Assembly: GCA_963854835.1 (NCBI GenBank)
Contig: OY978525.1
Span: 64,512,907-64,576,906 of the forward strand
Direction of reading: 5' to 3'
DNA from: Megamerina dolium
Taxonomy: Eukaryota; Arthropoda; Insecta; Diptera; Megamerinidae
DNA length: 64,000 bases
Each line of letters begins with the position of its first letter. Positions within the stretch are counted from its first letter, which is position 1. The translations under genes were made by a program, and so were the position numbers. Shown here one piece after another: positions 1 through 10,862 of the stretch. The notes beneath the pieces are model-generated. The model was not told where the DNA came from. It ran no database searches and saw only the letters and a list, made by a program, of their open reading frames with translations.

Positions 1-425
1 TATGAATGGTAGAATCTTGCAACGGTAAATAAATTAACTTCTAATAGTCAGAAAATAATGTTCTACACAAGTGTCTTCTTTTTGACACTTGTGTGACCTT
101 GGCTGATGACACCAATTTGTGCAACATCATGTACCGCAGAAGAGCGCTACAACATAGCGCACAAGTCAACTCGAGCTCTAGTGGAAAGATGCATTGACTT
201 ATTAAAATGCAGATTTCGCTGTCTGTTGAAGGAAATACCCCTTTTTTCCTTTCTACTAAAAGCAGGCCTCATAATCAACGCTTGCTTGGTTTTACATCAG
301 TATTTGATTCGGGCTAGAGTGCCGTTTTAGAGGACTCTGATGAACCTAAAGAATCTGCTGAACCTTCTTCAGCTATTTTAACTAGATATATTAGCCGTTG
401 CGAAGACAACGATTGTAAATTGTAA
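1..425 (+). pseudogene. PIF/Harbinger transposase, C-terminal fragment
   Basis: The plus-strand translation from about 106 to 330 carries the end of a HARBI1-like DDE transposase: an EERYN-AH-TR-VERC segment, then LKCRFRCLLKE and KAG-IINACLVLH. This is the usual C-terminal signature around the last acidic residue of the DDE_Tnp_4 family. The frame stops at 330, but an acidic tail (LEDSDEPKESAEPSS) follows in the +1 frame to about 420, so a frameshift is likely. The N-terminal part lies outside the window. It converges with the Myb-like ORF relic on the minus strand at about 930-1320, the normal layout of a two-gene Harbinger element. Not functional as it stands. Confidence 0.7.
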
Positions 426-889
426 AAAATGCTCAAACACTCAAAAATAGTTTGTAAAATTTCTACTTTTTTATTCACATTTGTATATTTACTTATATTA
501 ATAAATATAAAATATAGTGTATAATGTAATATAATATAAAATATACTTATATATTATATTTCAAAAATAAATCTTTTTAAAAGCAGTTTTTATCATATAC
601 ATATAAGTTTTGTACATAAATTCATTACGTTTATATATCTTATATTATATATCACGTTTTAGATGTACTAAATTCATTTTCTTAAATGCTAATAAAAATT
701 AAACACAAAAATTATAAATTCGTACTTTCTTAGATACTAATGAGAAATTAAAAATAAACACATTCATTGTTTCCTAAATACTAAAATATGTTAAAAACCA
801 AAATACATATTCATAATAAAAAATATTTACATTAATCTCTACGTCTAAGTATAATAAAATCTTGGCCTCAGTATCTGCGTTCGTAGCTA
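426..889. other. AT-rich spacer, no gene
   Basis: Very AT-rich DNA with many short TATA/ATAT runs and no long ORF. It lies between the two convergent Harbinger reading frames and is probably the intergenic part of that element. Confidence 0.4.
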
Positions 890-1320
890 ATGTCTGTTCT
901 TTGAGAATAGCGAATTGTTCCCGTTTTAAATTATTAGCTATTTCCATTTCTTGTAATTTCTTTTTCCTCCAATATAAGAAATTTATCCATTTGTGGTTTC
1001 TCTGGCTGCGCTTCTCTTTTTCGTGTCCTTGATTGGCTTGTTGCCGTCATACCTCCAATTGTCGCAGCAGTTCTATTAGCACCCGAGATAGTTGTAGCAG
1101 CATCTGCAGGAGTTGTTTCTGCATTACCATATAGTTCGCAATCAGACAAAATGGTTTGTAATGGATCTTCGTAGCCTCAATATTGCTTGAACTCTCCTTT
1201 TTATTATTAGTTGTTTTACTATCGATAGTGCTTTGACTCGGTTCAAACCATTTATGCCACTTATTTGTTCTGCTTGCCTTATTGCACTATATTTGGCGCG
1301 CATGTGGAGTCTTATTTTGG
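890..1320 (-). pseudogene. Harbinger Myb/SANT-like accessory protein, C-terminal relic
   Basis: Reading the minus strand from about 1320 gives short frame-shifted pieces: a W-K-W segment, an acidic and threonine-rich linker (ETTPADAATT), a basic stretch (RTRKREAQPEK), and after the stop near 934 a helical K/E-rich tail (REQFAILKEQ in a shifted frame). That order resembles the second ORF of PIF/Harbinger elements, whose Myb/SANT-like protein ends in a charged helix. Its position, facing the HARBI1-like fragment on the plus strand, supports the assignment. At least two frameshifts; no activity expected. Supported by context more than by motif. Confidence 0.45.
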
Positions 1321-1339
1321 ATATAGAAACGAAATATCA

Positions 1340-2575
1340 GGTTAGTCCATAAGTTCGTGCGTTTTTCATAGGTGCTTTTAAAATAAATAAAAAAAGTTTT
1401 CCGTATTTATTAATCAATAATATATTATTATTATACAATTATTTACAATGTCTTCCCAACGTTTACGCAAATTTTTAATTCCCTGCTAAAAAAACTGTTT
1501 TTCCTTGGAGCCAAAATACGCGTTGATATCCCATTTTATAGCTTCTTTTTCAAGTACTTCATTCAGTTTGGATAGTTGATGGCAATAATAATCAGCTGTG
1601 ATCGTCTGGTTTGGTTCCAGCAGATCAAAATAAATGATACCGGCCATATCCCACCAATAGGAGGCCGTCTCTGGGGGTTGGTTCTGATGTTTCATATTTA
1701 TCTAACCACTGGCGTTTGCGAACATAATGGTTGTAAAGGACCCATTTTTCGTCCCCAGTAACAATCCGGTTAAAAAAACTCATTTTTAAGCTGAGAACAC
1801 ACATTCACTCTCTGCTGAAGGTTTGCGACGGAAAATTTATGCGGAACCCATTTTCCCAGCTTTGGGAACTTGTTCAATTAAACCAGGTGCCTGTAAACTG
1901 TTCCATGTGATGAATTTAACCTTCCAGCCTTCATATCGGCTGTCAAACTTGGCTCAGCTTCCACGAGTTCCAGTAAGGCGTCGGAATTTGGAAAACCACT
2001 TTTGCGCATTCCTTATGCTCACGGTATTCTCCCCATTCTCCCCCTGATATTTCACTAAACATCTTAATCGGCAAAAATTAATATGCTATGTCACTCCAGT
2101 ACGTTCTTCATCTCGCACCATCTTTTTGGGTCCAGCCAAGAGCATTAAATTTCGCCGCCATTTCTTTTATGAGTTCACGCATAGCATTTATGGTTCCTGG
2201 CACAATTACTGAAATTCGTCCTGGAGCGAACGGCGACCAAGCTTGAATTCGTTAAACCAGTTATAAATTGTCTGGAAGGTTGGTGCTTCATCGCCAAATG
2301 CCGCATGAAGATGATCGAAGCACTGTTGTTGAAATAACTCACTTTGAAAATCGTAAAAAATGTTCATGAGTTAAATCCATTTTTGACCGAGTTGCATTTT
2401 TCATGTCACTGTAAACAGCACAAATGGCTCCTGTACATCAAAACGTTCTGAGTACGTTTATGCTAAAAAATTTTAAACTTTCGAATGGAAATGTCAGAGT
2501 TGAAGAAAATGTACTAGATCATACTTTTTACAAAAATATAAAAGGCCACCTACGAAGCACTCCCTACAGTAATAT
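1340..2575 (-). mobile_element. Decayed mariner (Tc1/mariner) element
   Basis: The left end (1340 onward) reads like a mariner terminal repeat (gttagtccataagttcgtgc). The reverse complement of about 2525-2570 resembles its inner part (gtgcttcgtaggtggccttt against gtgcgtttttcataggtgct). Between them lies a broken transposase on the minus strand. The outer right terminal repeat is mutated, so the right boundary is approximate. Confidence 0.6.
1486..2404 (-). pseudogene. mariner transposase, deleted and frameshifted
   Basis: The putative start is the reverse ATG at 2404. After a frameshift a mariner N-terminus follows (FYDFQSELFQQQC, then APTFQTIYNWFNEFK), a helix-turn-helix region. Near 1640-1690 the translation has the family's WWD-GIIYFDLL-PNQTI segment, typical of the catalytic core. 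The reading then jumps from EKEAIKWDI to YFGSKEKQFF, which belongs at the C-terminus. The second and third catalytic aspartates of the DD34D triad are therefore deleted. Nonfunctional. Confidence 0.7.
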
Positions 2576-2822
2576 ATCAGTATAAGAATGACGAATGATT
2601 GACAAAAAGAAGTGCTGCAGACTTGAAGACGGAAGGCAATATTTTTCACTTAAAAGTCTAAATTTTAAAATAAATTGGAGTTGGATGACGTACTCGCATT
2701 TTTTTTTATATTATTATAATAATAAAATTAAATGAATCATATTATCAATTTGGTATTTTTAGTCGAATGATTCTAAATTAAAATTCACAATTTTTTCTGC
2801 TTAACTCTCATATTATTCCCGC
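2576..2822. other. AT-rich spacer
   Basis: No ORF or repeat recognised. It separates the mariner relic from the SINE. Confidence 0.3.
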
Positions 2823-2832
2823 TAATTTAGAG

Positions 2833-3182
2833 TGGGTGCCGTAGCTCAGTGGTTAGTGTGTTCGCCTTCTGATCTGTAGGTCGTGGTTCAATACCCGGCT
2901 GATGCATAACAAATTTAATATCGAAAAGATTTTTCTTTCGAACGGTACCCACCTGTCGGCAAGCAATTGGCAATTCTTCCGACAGTAACAACTTGCCATG
3001 AAAAAGCTTCTAAAAAGAACTCTGTGACAAAGCTCAGGAAAAGTGTTCTGCTGTTGGGAATCGGCTAAAATAAGTAGGTCCCTTCTAATACTGTCCAAAA
3101 TTTAAGACGCACAACAGTAATGGAAGAGAAGCTTCGCCAATGAGCCCTTTGGGGCTTTAAGTGCCACATATTTATTATTTTT
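2833..3182 (+). mobile_element. tRNA-derived SINE, copy 1 (complete, perfect 10-bp TSD)
   Basis: The head (about 2837-2905) is tRNA-like: an A-box-like tagctcagtggttag and a B-box-like ggttcaatacccgg at pol III promoter spacing. A unique body of roughly 250 bp follows, then a tail ending in ttaagtgccacatatttatt. The 10-mer taatttagag occurs immediately before (2823-2832) and after (3183-3192), a perfect target-site duplication. Two more copies of the same body lie at 6899-7223 (minus) and 43851-44173 (plus). Short open frames through the body are accidental. Confidence 0.85.
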
Positions 3183-3189
3183 TAATTTA

Positions 3190-4010
3190 GAGAATGTTTT
3201 TCAAACATTTGAGTTGTCCTGTCTGGTTACAGAAGACTTCAACAGCTGGCACAGAAATTGGGAATCTCCTCCTAACAATCTGAGAGGCAAACTAATATCT
3301 AGATTTTTAGACAATGCACCCTATATATTACTTAATGATGGATCACCAACTCACCACAACTAGCCATTAGTGCTGATTGGCAGCCCAATTCTCATTACTT
3401 TATCTTATTTTAACTCCGACTCGAACAATAATATTATACCAAGATTCGTTACTAAAAACGCCAATTATATCATGGCCTTGCTAACAAATGCTCTTCAGAT
3501 ATATCTGTAAGCCAAAATATTAACCAGGAAGCAGCTACCTTACAGCGAATAATTATTAGAAGTGCCCATTTATTTATACCCCAAACCTCAAAACATTCTA
3601 CAATGTCTGTGTCTTGGCGAAACCAATACCTTGAAAGTTTTAAAGTACAAAAAGCCAGTCAAAATATTGTTAGAATATTGTTAATATAGAAAAGCTGCTG
3701 CTAATTTGAAATGAGAAGTCAAAATTGCTAAATGCATTTCAGTTTCGGAATTCACGTCGGACAAAAATCCCACAACACCATGTGGAAAAATATGGTCTAA
3801 CATCCGACACTTTTGTGGTGTTGAAACTTGACAAGATACACATTGCATAGTGCGAGATAATATTGCTATCGTTAATTCCACTAAGTGGCAGATAAATTCT
3901 GCGAACATTGGTCTGACGAGTCTTCGGATGCTAAAATTCCCCAATCCTTTCAGCACAATCAGAGACATATATGCTTAGAGAATTCTCATATTCCAGTATA
4001 CAAAATTTTA
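3190..4010 (+). pseudogene. Jockey-type LINE endonuclease/linker relic
   Basis: Plus-strand translation starting near 3230 gives EDFNSWHRNWES, then LNDGSPTHH at about 3340, the GDFN...W and NDGSPT segments of an APE-type endonuclease. After several stops a linker follows (SWRNQYLE near 3610, an LWRK-type segment near 3780, and NSTKWQINSANI-type text near 3870). The order matches the endonuclease-to-RT linker of Jockey-like non-LTR elements. Start and reverse transcriptase are missing; many stops and frameshifts. Confidence 0.55.
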
Positions 4011-4907
4011 GAAGGAATAACCAGAAATCAGCGGGAGTGGATTTTCTGTTGAACGTGTATGAATCGAAATATCAGACGAAATAGAAGTGGACAATCGAAC
4101 AAATGGTTCGATCATACGGCAAAAAGTAGAAAGCGACATGATATGGGAAGAAGACGAAAGCGGACTGCACATAACATACAAAAGCAAAACGTGCGTACAG
4201 ATTTTGTATTGTTTACATTATGAATTATGATATTCCTGGATCATATTCAATAATAATTCTTCATTTATATCATTTATTTAATATTATTTGTTATTTAATC
4301 TTTAAGTAATATTCATTATTTAGACATAATTTATTTATTTCATTTAATTATTTTAAAAACATCTTATTTTATAAAAAAATTAAATTTACAAAATATTTAT
4401 ATATTATAATATCATTATCAGAGAAATCAAAATGCCTTATCAATATCCAACACGCATGTGCAATCAATTTTTATTTTATCCACATATGTACATACGCTCA
4501 TACATATCTGCAATATACAAACAATCAAACTCGCTGAATTTCAATTTTTCTATTTGCCTATGTAAAAGGTATATGTACGTATGGTCAGCAGAATACTATA
4601 ATTTTCATTGATAATAGCACTCAATCGGCAACACAGCACTTGCGATTGGATAATTTGGCATTTTTTGAAGATTTTGTCATTTCATGCCATCCAATAACCA
4701 TCAAAATCGAGAAGAAGCACCCCAACACAACACAAGACGATCAAGTATTTCGTCGATTTCAATCTCATTGGTACACACACTCATCTACTTACGCCTGCGT
4801 ATTTGTTGTTGCTTTCGCTCTCGTTTCTTGGGGAAGAAAAATACTCTTCAATTTTCTGATGTTCTATTTTGTCTTCCATACACAGAACATTCATGTGTGA
4901 CCACGCG
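4011..4907. other. No supported gene
   Basis: AT-rich DNA. Two overlapping open frames at 4640-4962 have no recognisable motif and are not accepted as genes. Confidence 0.3.
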
Positions 4908-5277
4908 GGTCGAACTTGTATGGCGAAATAGGCATAGATATATATTTTTTAATTTTATTTGAAAATATGAATTTTGTATGAATAAACATACTTATTTCTC
5001 AAATGCGGGAAGTCAAAATTAATTTTAGACCCTTCGTTTCTCGAAAAAAATTCTACTTTTGCTATACAATATGTGACCAACAAATTTCTATCAATTAAAA
5101 AATAATTCTTTTAATATATTATAATTGAAGATTTTAATTTTAATTTTACCAGTGGAAATACACGAAGTCTAAATAGATTTTAAATAAGCGGTATCTTAGA
5201 AAAATATACCTAGAATCTATGGCAGTTTCAGATTTTGCTATAACTTTTGTTGATTTTTTCGCCATACAAGTTCGACC
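4908..5277. mobile_element. MITE-like element with 21-bp perfect terminal inverted repeats
   Basis: The 21 bases at 4908-4928 (starting ggtcgaacttgtatggcg) are the exact reverse complement of 5257-5277. The interior (about 330 bp) is AT-rich and non-coding. Total length about 370 bp fits a non-autonomous DNA transposon. No clear target-site duplication is visible, so the superfamily is undetermined. Confidence 0.6.
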
Positions 5278-5374
5278 TTACTGAATTGTACACATTTTAA
5301 ACGGCATAGAAATTATACTTTTTGTAGCACTAATCCTTTAGAATTACTCTCTTCACCCTCTATAGAAAACATTA

Positions 5375-5475
5375 AGGGCCATTTTCACAGTAGCAAGTTA
5401 ACTCATAGTTTTCAGTGGAAAAAATGTTAGTTAACTCTATTCTATGAGTTAACTTGCTACTGTGAAAATGGCCCT
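5375..5475. mobile_element. 101-bp foldback MITE with 34-bp arms
   Basis: Bases 5375-5408 are a perfect reverse complement of 5442-5475 (arms begin gggccattttcacagtagc), leaving a loop of about 33 bases. TTAA stands at the left edge (5372-5375) and TAAG at the right, so a degenerate TTAA target site, as in piggyBac-like MITEs, is possible but unproven. Transcripts across it would fold into a long hairpin. Confidence 0.65.
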
Positions 5476-5478
5476 AAG

Positions 5479-6049
5479 AAAATAATTTCATTTCAAAAAT
5501 CATTTTATTATACTATCAAATTTAAGTTAGTCATGTAAAACACATTCTATATTATTTTCTGTGAGCTTAAGGCCTTTGTTACCACTGCTCTTGTATTTAA
5601 TATTAATTTATAATTTAAATTATCAGTTAGTTTCTAAAATAAATAAATAAATAATGAACGTAATAATATTTTATTTCTTGAATATGAGTACATATAACTT
5701 TTGTTAAGTTAAAAAAAATGATTTCAATAGTAATTTCGGCTTGAGTAATATTTTTCAAGTTTGCGTAGAAATTTGAAGTTTGTGTGCAAAAAATTATGTT
5801 CCTCGCTTTTGCGAATTTTGAATAATTCACATTTTTCTGAGATAACTACTACGAGCGATCTTTTTATTTATTTGAAGTATTGAAGGAGGTGCCAATGGAG
5901 CTTAAGTCTAATGCCTGTAGACAACCAGCAGTCTTTGATTTTTTGTTAGAAAACATTATTAGAATCGACTTTTTCATAAATATTCTGCCTATTTATAGGG
6001 AAAAAAATCATGTTTAGCTGAATTTTAGGTGAAGGTCAAAAGTTATGGC
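5479..6049. other. No gene seen
   Basis: AT-rich sequence, probably Rho1 intron, with a short (aaat)n run near 5638-5656. No coding motif found. Confidence 0.3.
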
Positions 6050-6054
6050 CTGTA

Positions 6055-7620
6055 ATGGCCCATTGTGATATCATACGAACTTGTCCTTATCGTACTGGGT
6101 TCTCCTTAAACCATCCTGACGATTTGATCAACGATATTATCTTTGTTAATTTTATGTTAGCAATTTGGGTTATGCTGTCAAAAGAGAGTCGATTCCGAGA
6201 TTGTTATTTCTTCTCTTGCACAGAGCCAAGCACCCGCACAGAATATGTTCTACGGTTTCATCCTCTTCTTACTCTTGACAGCTTCTACAATAATCATAAT
6301 GCGGTGCCCCTAGTCTAGTAGCGTGCCTACCAATAAGGCATAGACCTGTTAGGATTCCGATTGTCCTTCTAGCATCCAGCCTATTGAATTTTAGCAGTAG
6401 CTTAGTCCGACTTAAGCTCCATTCCGGCCAAGTTAGCATACTGGTTAGACAGTTTGCCGTCTGTCGCCAACGTGTGTTAGTAACATCGATGGTGTACCTG
6501 TCTATTAACAATTTGCAAGTTGACAACGGCATCGGCACCGAACCTCTATCCGGGTGGAGTGGTAAAGTTGGTAACGTTCATCCGCCTTGCAATTACCCTC
6601 GATATTGCTATGCCCTGGTATCCAGAGGAGGTGTATGGTGAAGTATTGAGCAAGTTCGCTTAGTAACTCGTGACATTCGATCACAGTTTCTGATGAATGC
6701 CTTACCGATTGGAGATATCTCAGAGCCGTTTAGCTATCTGAGTAAATATAGAATTCATTTGTTGTTAGAATGCAGCTTCTAACAATTACCAGGGCTCCTT
6801 TAAAGCTAAAACTTCAACCTGGAATACACTGCAATGATCCGGGAAGCGGAAGGATGGTTGGTTGCCCAACACCTCAGAGTAAATACTCCCTCCTACTTAA
6901 ATAAATAAATAAATATGTGGCACTTAAAACTCCGAAGTGCTCATTGGCTGAGTTTCTCTTCCGTTACTGTTGTGCGTGTTAAATTTTGGACAGTATTACA
7001 AGAGACCTACTTATTTTATCCGGTTCCGAACGGCAGAACCCTTGTGATATCACTTTTTCTGAGCTTTGTCACAGAGTTCTTTTAGAAGCTTTTTCATGGC
7101 TAGTTGTTACTGTCGGAAGAATTGCCAATTGCTTGCCGAGAGGTGGGTAACGTTCGAAAGAAAAATCTTTTCGATATTAAATTTGTTATGCATCAGCCGG
7201 GGATTGAACCACGACCTACAGATCCCTCCCACTTGCTCATCTAATATAGATCCATCTGTAAAGATGTTAACCCTGTCAGTACAATCTATCTTGCCATTAT
7301 CCCACTCGTCTATTCAATGGAAAATTGTAATGAAGGATTTATTTAAATGCAATTTCACCGATTTACAAAAGTCAGTGGTAGGTAGCTAAAAGAGAGGATT
7401 CCCTTAGCCTTACAGCCGATCTCTGTTAGCTGTTTGCCGTATAGGTCAATCGGTAAAAAATGCAGATTGACATTTAATGCCGCAGTTGATTTGCTTATGC
7501 ATAAGCCTGTTGCCTTTTGAATGCTTTCCATGCGTTTAACAGCGTTAACTTTTTTAAGTGTCGGCCACCAAACTAGAATGGCGTACGTTAAAATTGGTCT
7601 CATAACCTGTGTACTACCTG
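6055..7620 (-). pseudogene. LOA/R1-type LINE: RT C-terminus and RNase H, split by a SINE
   Basis: Minus-strand reading. From 7603 the end of the reverse transcriptase (MRPILTYAILVWWPTLKK, ALNVNLHFLPIDL) leads into RNase H at about 7262 (IFTDGSILDEQVGG). The frame breaks at the SINE and resumes at 6887 (SIYSEVLG), continuing through a wIPGHSNIEGNCKADEL-like segment near 6600 to a C-terminal LTGLCLIGRHATRLG and a CRSC zinc-like motif near 6280. This is the 3' end of a LINE with RNase H, as in LOA/Outcast/R1-related clades. Several stops; endonuclease and most of RT absent. Confidence 0.7.
6899..7223 (-). mobile_element. tRNA-derived SINE, copy 2 (5'-truncated)
   Basis: Reverse orientation of the family seen at 2833-3182. 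It starts inside the tRNA-like head, keeping the B box and lacking the A box, and ends in a tttattt-type tail. It is flanked by ccctcctactt (6888-6898) and ccctcccactt (7224-7234), an 11-bp duplication with one mismatch. The LINE RNase H frame is continuous across the site once the insert is ignored, so the SINE is younger than the LINE. Confidence 0.85.
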
Positions 7621-7624
7621 GGGT

Positions 7625-7840
7625 TTAAAGCCCCATCTCGCCCCACCGCTCTTACAACAAAGCGACTGCAAATATTCAGCAACAATTAAATTTAGTTATA
7701 GATTGGTTTGACAAGTGGGCCGTAAAAAATATGTTGAAGTAATGAAAAAAGCAACAAAAATAAAATAACTTGGAATAATAATTGACTAAAAGCTCACTTG
7801 GAGAGATCATATTAAACAAAAACAAATTGATTCAATATAA
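7625..7840 (+). pseudogene. Jockey-type RT fragment
   Basis: Short plus-strand relic. Pieces in shifted frames read RPTALTTKRLQIFSNN, then WFDKWAVKN, then LGIIID and LTWRDHIKQKQ, matching the region after the catalytic FADD box in Jockey-like reverse transcriptases. Only about 70 codons remain. Confidence 0.45.
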
Positions 7841-8064
7841 TGTAATTATTAAATACTGATTTAATGTTATTTAAGTAAATCCATTGCCAGTTATAAGAAT
7901 TACTTAATGCAGTTTGGCAGTTGTAATAAATCATGGATGGAAAAAAAATAAAAAATCTTTTTTCTTAAGGATAAATCTTATCTCATATATTTGAATTAAA
8001 AATTGAGTTGAAATTTTGAGAAAAACCTACTTTCATATTTTTTAATTCGCTAACTTCTTGATAA

Positions 8065-8232
<168 letters not shown>

Positions 8233-8334
8233 TGAAAAAATTAATAATTAAAAATATATATACAATATAACATAACGTACGAATGGCTTAAAAAAAGTTC
8301 ATGAAAATAAAATACTTCGACTTTTCTCTTATAG

Positions 8335-8415
8335 GTCAAACATTTTTGCCCAAATGTTCCAATCATTTTGGTAGGAAATAAAAAAGATTTACGGAACGAT
8401 CCTAATACGATTAGG
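8335..8415 (+). CDS. Rho1: Rho1 GTPase, internal coding exon (G4 motif)
   Basis: Twenty-seven codons between acceptor ttatag and donor gtaaat, phase 0 on both sides. They encode [20 protein letters not shown] and NDPNTIR. NKKD is the G4 guanine-specificity motif. The 114-bp intron before it (8221-8334) is typical in size for a fly gene. Confidence 0.97.
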
Positions 8416-8475
8416 GTAAATTTTATTGTTGGTGGTCTTATTAATTAACAACTGATGTTATTTGAATAATTCTAG

Positions 8476-8667
8476 GATCTGGCAAAAATGAAACAAGAGC
8501 CAGTAAAGCCTCAAGAAGGTCGTGCTATGGCTGAAAAGATAAATGCCTTTGCCTATTTGGAATGTTCGGCTAAATCCAAAGAAGGTGTCAGAGATGTCTT
8601 TGAAACGGCTACTAGAGCTGCATTGCAAGTCAAAAAAAGGAAGAAGACCAAATGCCTTTTGCTTTAA
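8476..8667 (+). CDS. Rho1: Rho1 GTPase, terminal coding exon
   Basis: Sixty-three codons plus TAA follow acceptor attctag after a 60-bp intron (8416-8475). The translation runs [20 protein letters not shown], then [13 protein letters not shown], and ends in a polybasic KKRKKTK followed by CLLL. ECSAK is the G5 motif; CLLL is a CAAX box predicted to be geranylgeranylated, with the lysines adding membrane affinity. The three exons give 140 residues, matching residues about 53-192 of a 192-residue Rho1. No disruption is visible, so this is the functional host copy. Confidence 0.97.
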   Translation, partial: DLAKMKQEPVKPQEGRAMAEKINAFAYLECSAKSKEGVRDVFETATRAALQVKKRKKTKCLLL

Positions 8668-10070
8668 GAAAGCAACTATATAACACAACACTCCCCAATT
8701 AATTTTTTGAAACCGGGCATAATTTCCAACACAGATAATATAATATTTCATTATCTTTATGTTTTATTTAAATCGTTTTCGTTCTTTTCAAAACATCATA
8801 CAATTAAAGAAAATAACAAAACAACAAAATAGGAATAAAATCATAAAAAAAAATCAACAATAACTCTTGATTAGATAAGAATACCAAACTGTAAGCAAAA
8901 GAGGAAATGATATGTAATAAATATGTATAATAAAAATTCTACAAAATCATTAAAACCCCTAACCATCATATTTGCTCAGAAAGTACACACATTTACAGTG
9001 GGAAAATACGTAATGCATTAACAAAAGATCTTTATTTCAACGATTACAAAGATATCAAAGTAAAAGCTACAGTTGGGATGAATTATTTGGTAATATGGAA
9101 TAATACAATATTTTTAACACAGCGATGTCATAGTCAAAGTAACGTCGACCTTTTCCATTTTTATGGGATACACTGAACAATCAATAATATTAAAATCAAA
9201 TATTTGAAAAAATGACTACATTAATTATTTCTGAAATAAAATATATTTAGAATGCGATTTTCTGCTCTTTATAAGAAAATTGATATCTGCTGAAATAAGC
9301 ATAAATGTCTCGACACACAATTATGAAAAAGGTCTTCAACGGTTTTAAGCCCCTTTTTGATGTGTGGTTATGATTCATTTTTGGCCAGGTTTACTATAAT
9401 ATGCGCCTATCCTTGCACCAATGGACAACTTTCAAAATGGCTTAAACTTAAGGTTCGATGTGGTTTAAAAGGGCTTATTTCAAGTTTTGTTTTTCAACTG
9501 TTTTAGTAATAAATAAAAATTTGTCTAATTTTTATAACTGAAAATGTGCATTTTTTCAAATTTGTTAAAATATTTGGAAATAGGTCCAAATTTTGCTATT
9601 TAATTCCATTTAAAGAAGGTTTATCCTGCTAATCTTTATGCATTGATCAAACCAGTAGATATATAAAATCATTAATATACATATATTTTAAAGGTGTGAA
9701 CGAAATATTTGTGGCGCAAGGTTTTTGTAATTTTCGAAATCAGCTGATATTTTAGAACACATTTCTTTATAACGCGTCAATTAGAACAAAAGTGGAACTC
9801 CAATGCACGTGTAGGCGTATGCGTACATATGACAGCAACAATCTTATGGGATTAACTCCAGAGGCAAGCGCGTAAAAGTATTGAACGGATAAAAGTTGAA
9901 GTTTTTCTTTCATTCGTAAAATGATAACTGCCATGTGTGTGCATAAATACTAATACTATAACGCTGTAAATCAATATGAGAGTAAATCGAAATGATGAAA
10001 TGATAGAAGTGAAATGAAATGTGATAATGAAATAAAACAAAAATATTTATTTTATGTTCAACTTTTTACT
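8668..10070. other. Rho1 3' UTR and downstream DNA
   Basis: AT-rich. Candidate polyadenylation signals (aataaa) occur near 8834 and 8917, which would give a 3' UTR of roughly 200-300 bp. No other gene or repeat recognised. Confidence 0.4.
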
Positions 10071-10627
10071 TAAGGTTTTTCATGGGAAAAAATAATGGAA
10101 AGAACAGTCTGCACTCCGCCGGAATTACAGGTCTTTTGGATGCTTTTACAACTTTGTGAGGCTGAATAAAGCATCAAAGATTGCGGATTTCATGCGAGTT
10201 CAGGAACCCGCTGTTTTAATTTCTTGAACGTTATGGCAAAGAAACCACTAACTTCATGGTCCATGTGTATTTTTTGCGTCCACATACAATTATCATCGAT
10301 ATAAACATGACATCTTCATCCATTCTTATTCTTAAAATAATAATATGTCACTTTCATACGTATATAACGTATAATATGGAGCTGCCTTATCTGTTCGCAC
10401 GAAAATGCATAGAAAGGGAGAATGCAATCGAATGCACGCGGATGTTATGAAGTACCACTTTAAAGCAGGGACAGTTCGCAGCGCTGCGTGATCAGCTGCT
10501 CTATTTCTAAATTCACAAGAATGATAGAAACAAATAGTGCACCCTGTGACGTCATTAATAAAACAGTACGAATAGTAGGCAAATAAGAAGTGTCAGACTC
10601 GAACATTATATAAAATTGTAAGCGAGT
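10071..10627. other. Unassigned, possible transposase remnant
   Basis: Around 10080-10250 broken plus-strand frames give helix-turn-helix-like text (ASKIADFMRVQEPAVL) suggestive of a mariner-type N-terminus, but no terminal repeats or further domains support it. The rest is anonymous. Confidence 0.2.
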
Positions 10628-10862
10628 TCAATCGAACCACAAGTTCTTCGGTATCTTTTGATAAAGCTGATTTACCCAGGTATAACTTGAATCTGTGCCA
10701 TCCTGAATCGCAATGTCTCCCACTTCGTGCCGTAATTTGTAACATATACACCCGGAAATATTTTCGAGGCCGTCATATAGCAATCCTTCCATCTCCTCCA
10801 TTTCCGTGGGTGTGTCGTCAACATCAGGAGTAACACGTATTATGCTGAACATTTCACCTAAG
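10628..10862 (-). pseudogene. Possible DNA transposase fragment (P/THAP9-like?)
   Basis: The minus-strand frame of 74 codons opens just after a splice-acceptor-like cttag (10858-10862 reversed). It reads GLLYDGLENISGCICYKLR, then a YTWVNQLY segment before the stop. A 'hydrophobic-SGYIC-KLR ... TWVNQLSKGG' arrangement is reminiscent of C-terminal parts of P-element/THAP9-type transposases. There is no second exon and no terminal repeat. It could equally be an exon of an unrelated gene. Confidence 0.25.

Noticed and set aside
2837..2905. A functional tRNA gene at the SINE head
   Set aside because: Boxes are present but the sequence continues into a repeated SINE body with target-site duplications; it is the SINE promoter.
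2853..3098. Minus-strand ORF of 81 codons, with similar ones at 7066-7389 and 43764-44048
   Set aside because: They are chance frames through the SINE body; similarity among them reflects shared SINE DNA.
4640..4962. Two overlapping plus-strand ORFs of 86 and 92 codons
   Set aside because: No motif, no start context, no homologue recognised; likely chance.
9300..9490. Weak inverted similarity (ggttttaagcccctt / gtttaaaagggctt)
   Set aside because: Short and imperfect; no duplication or second copy to support a MITE.
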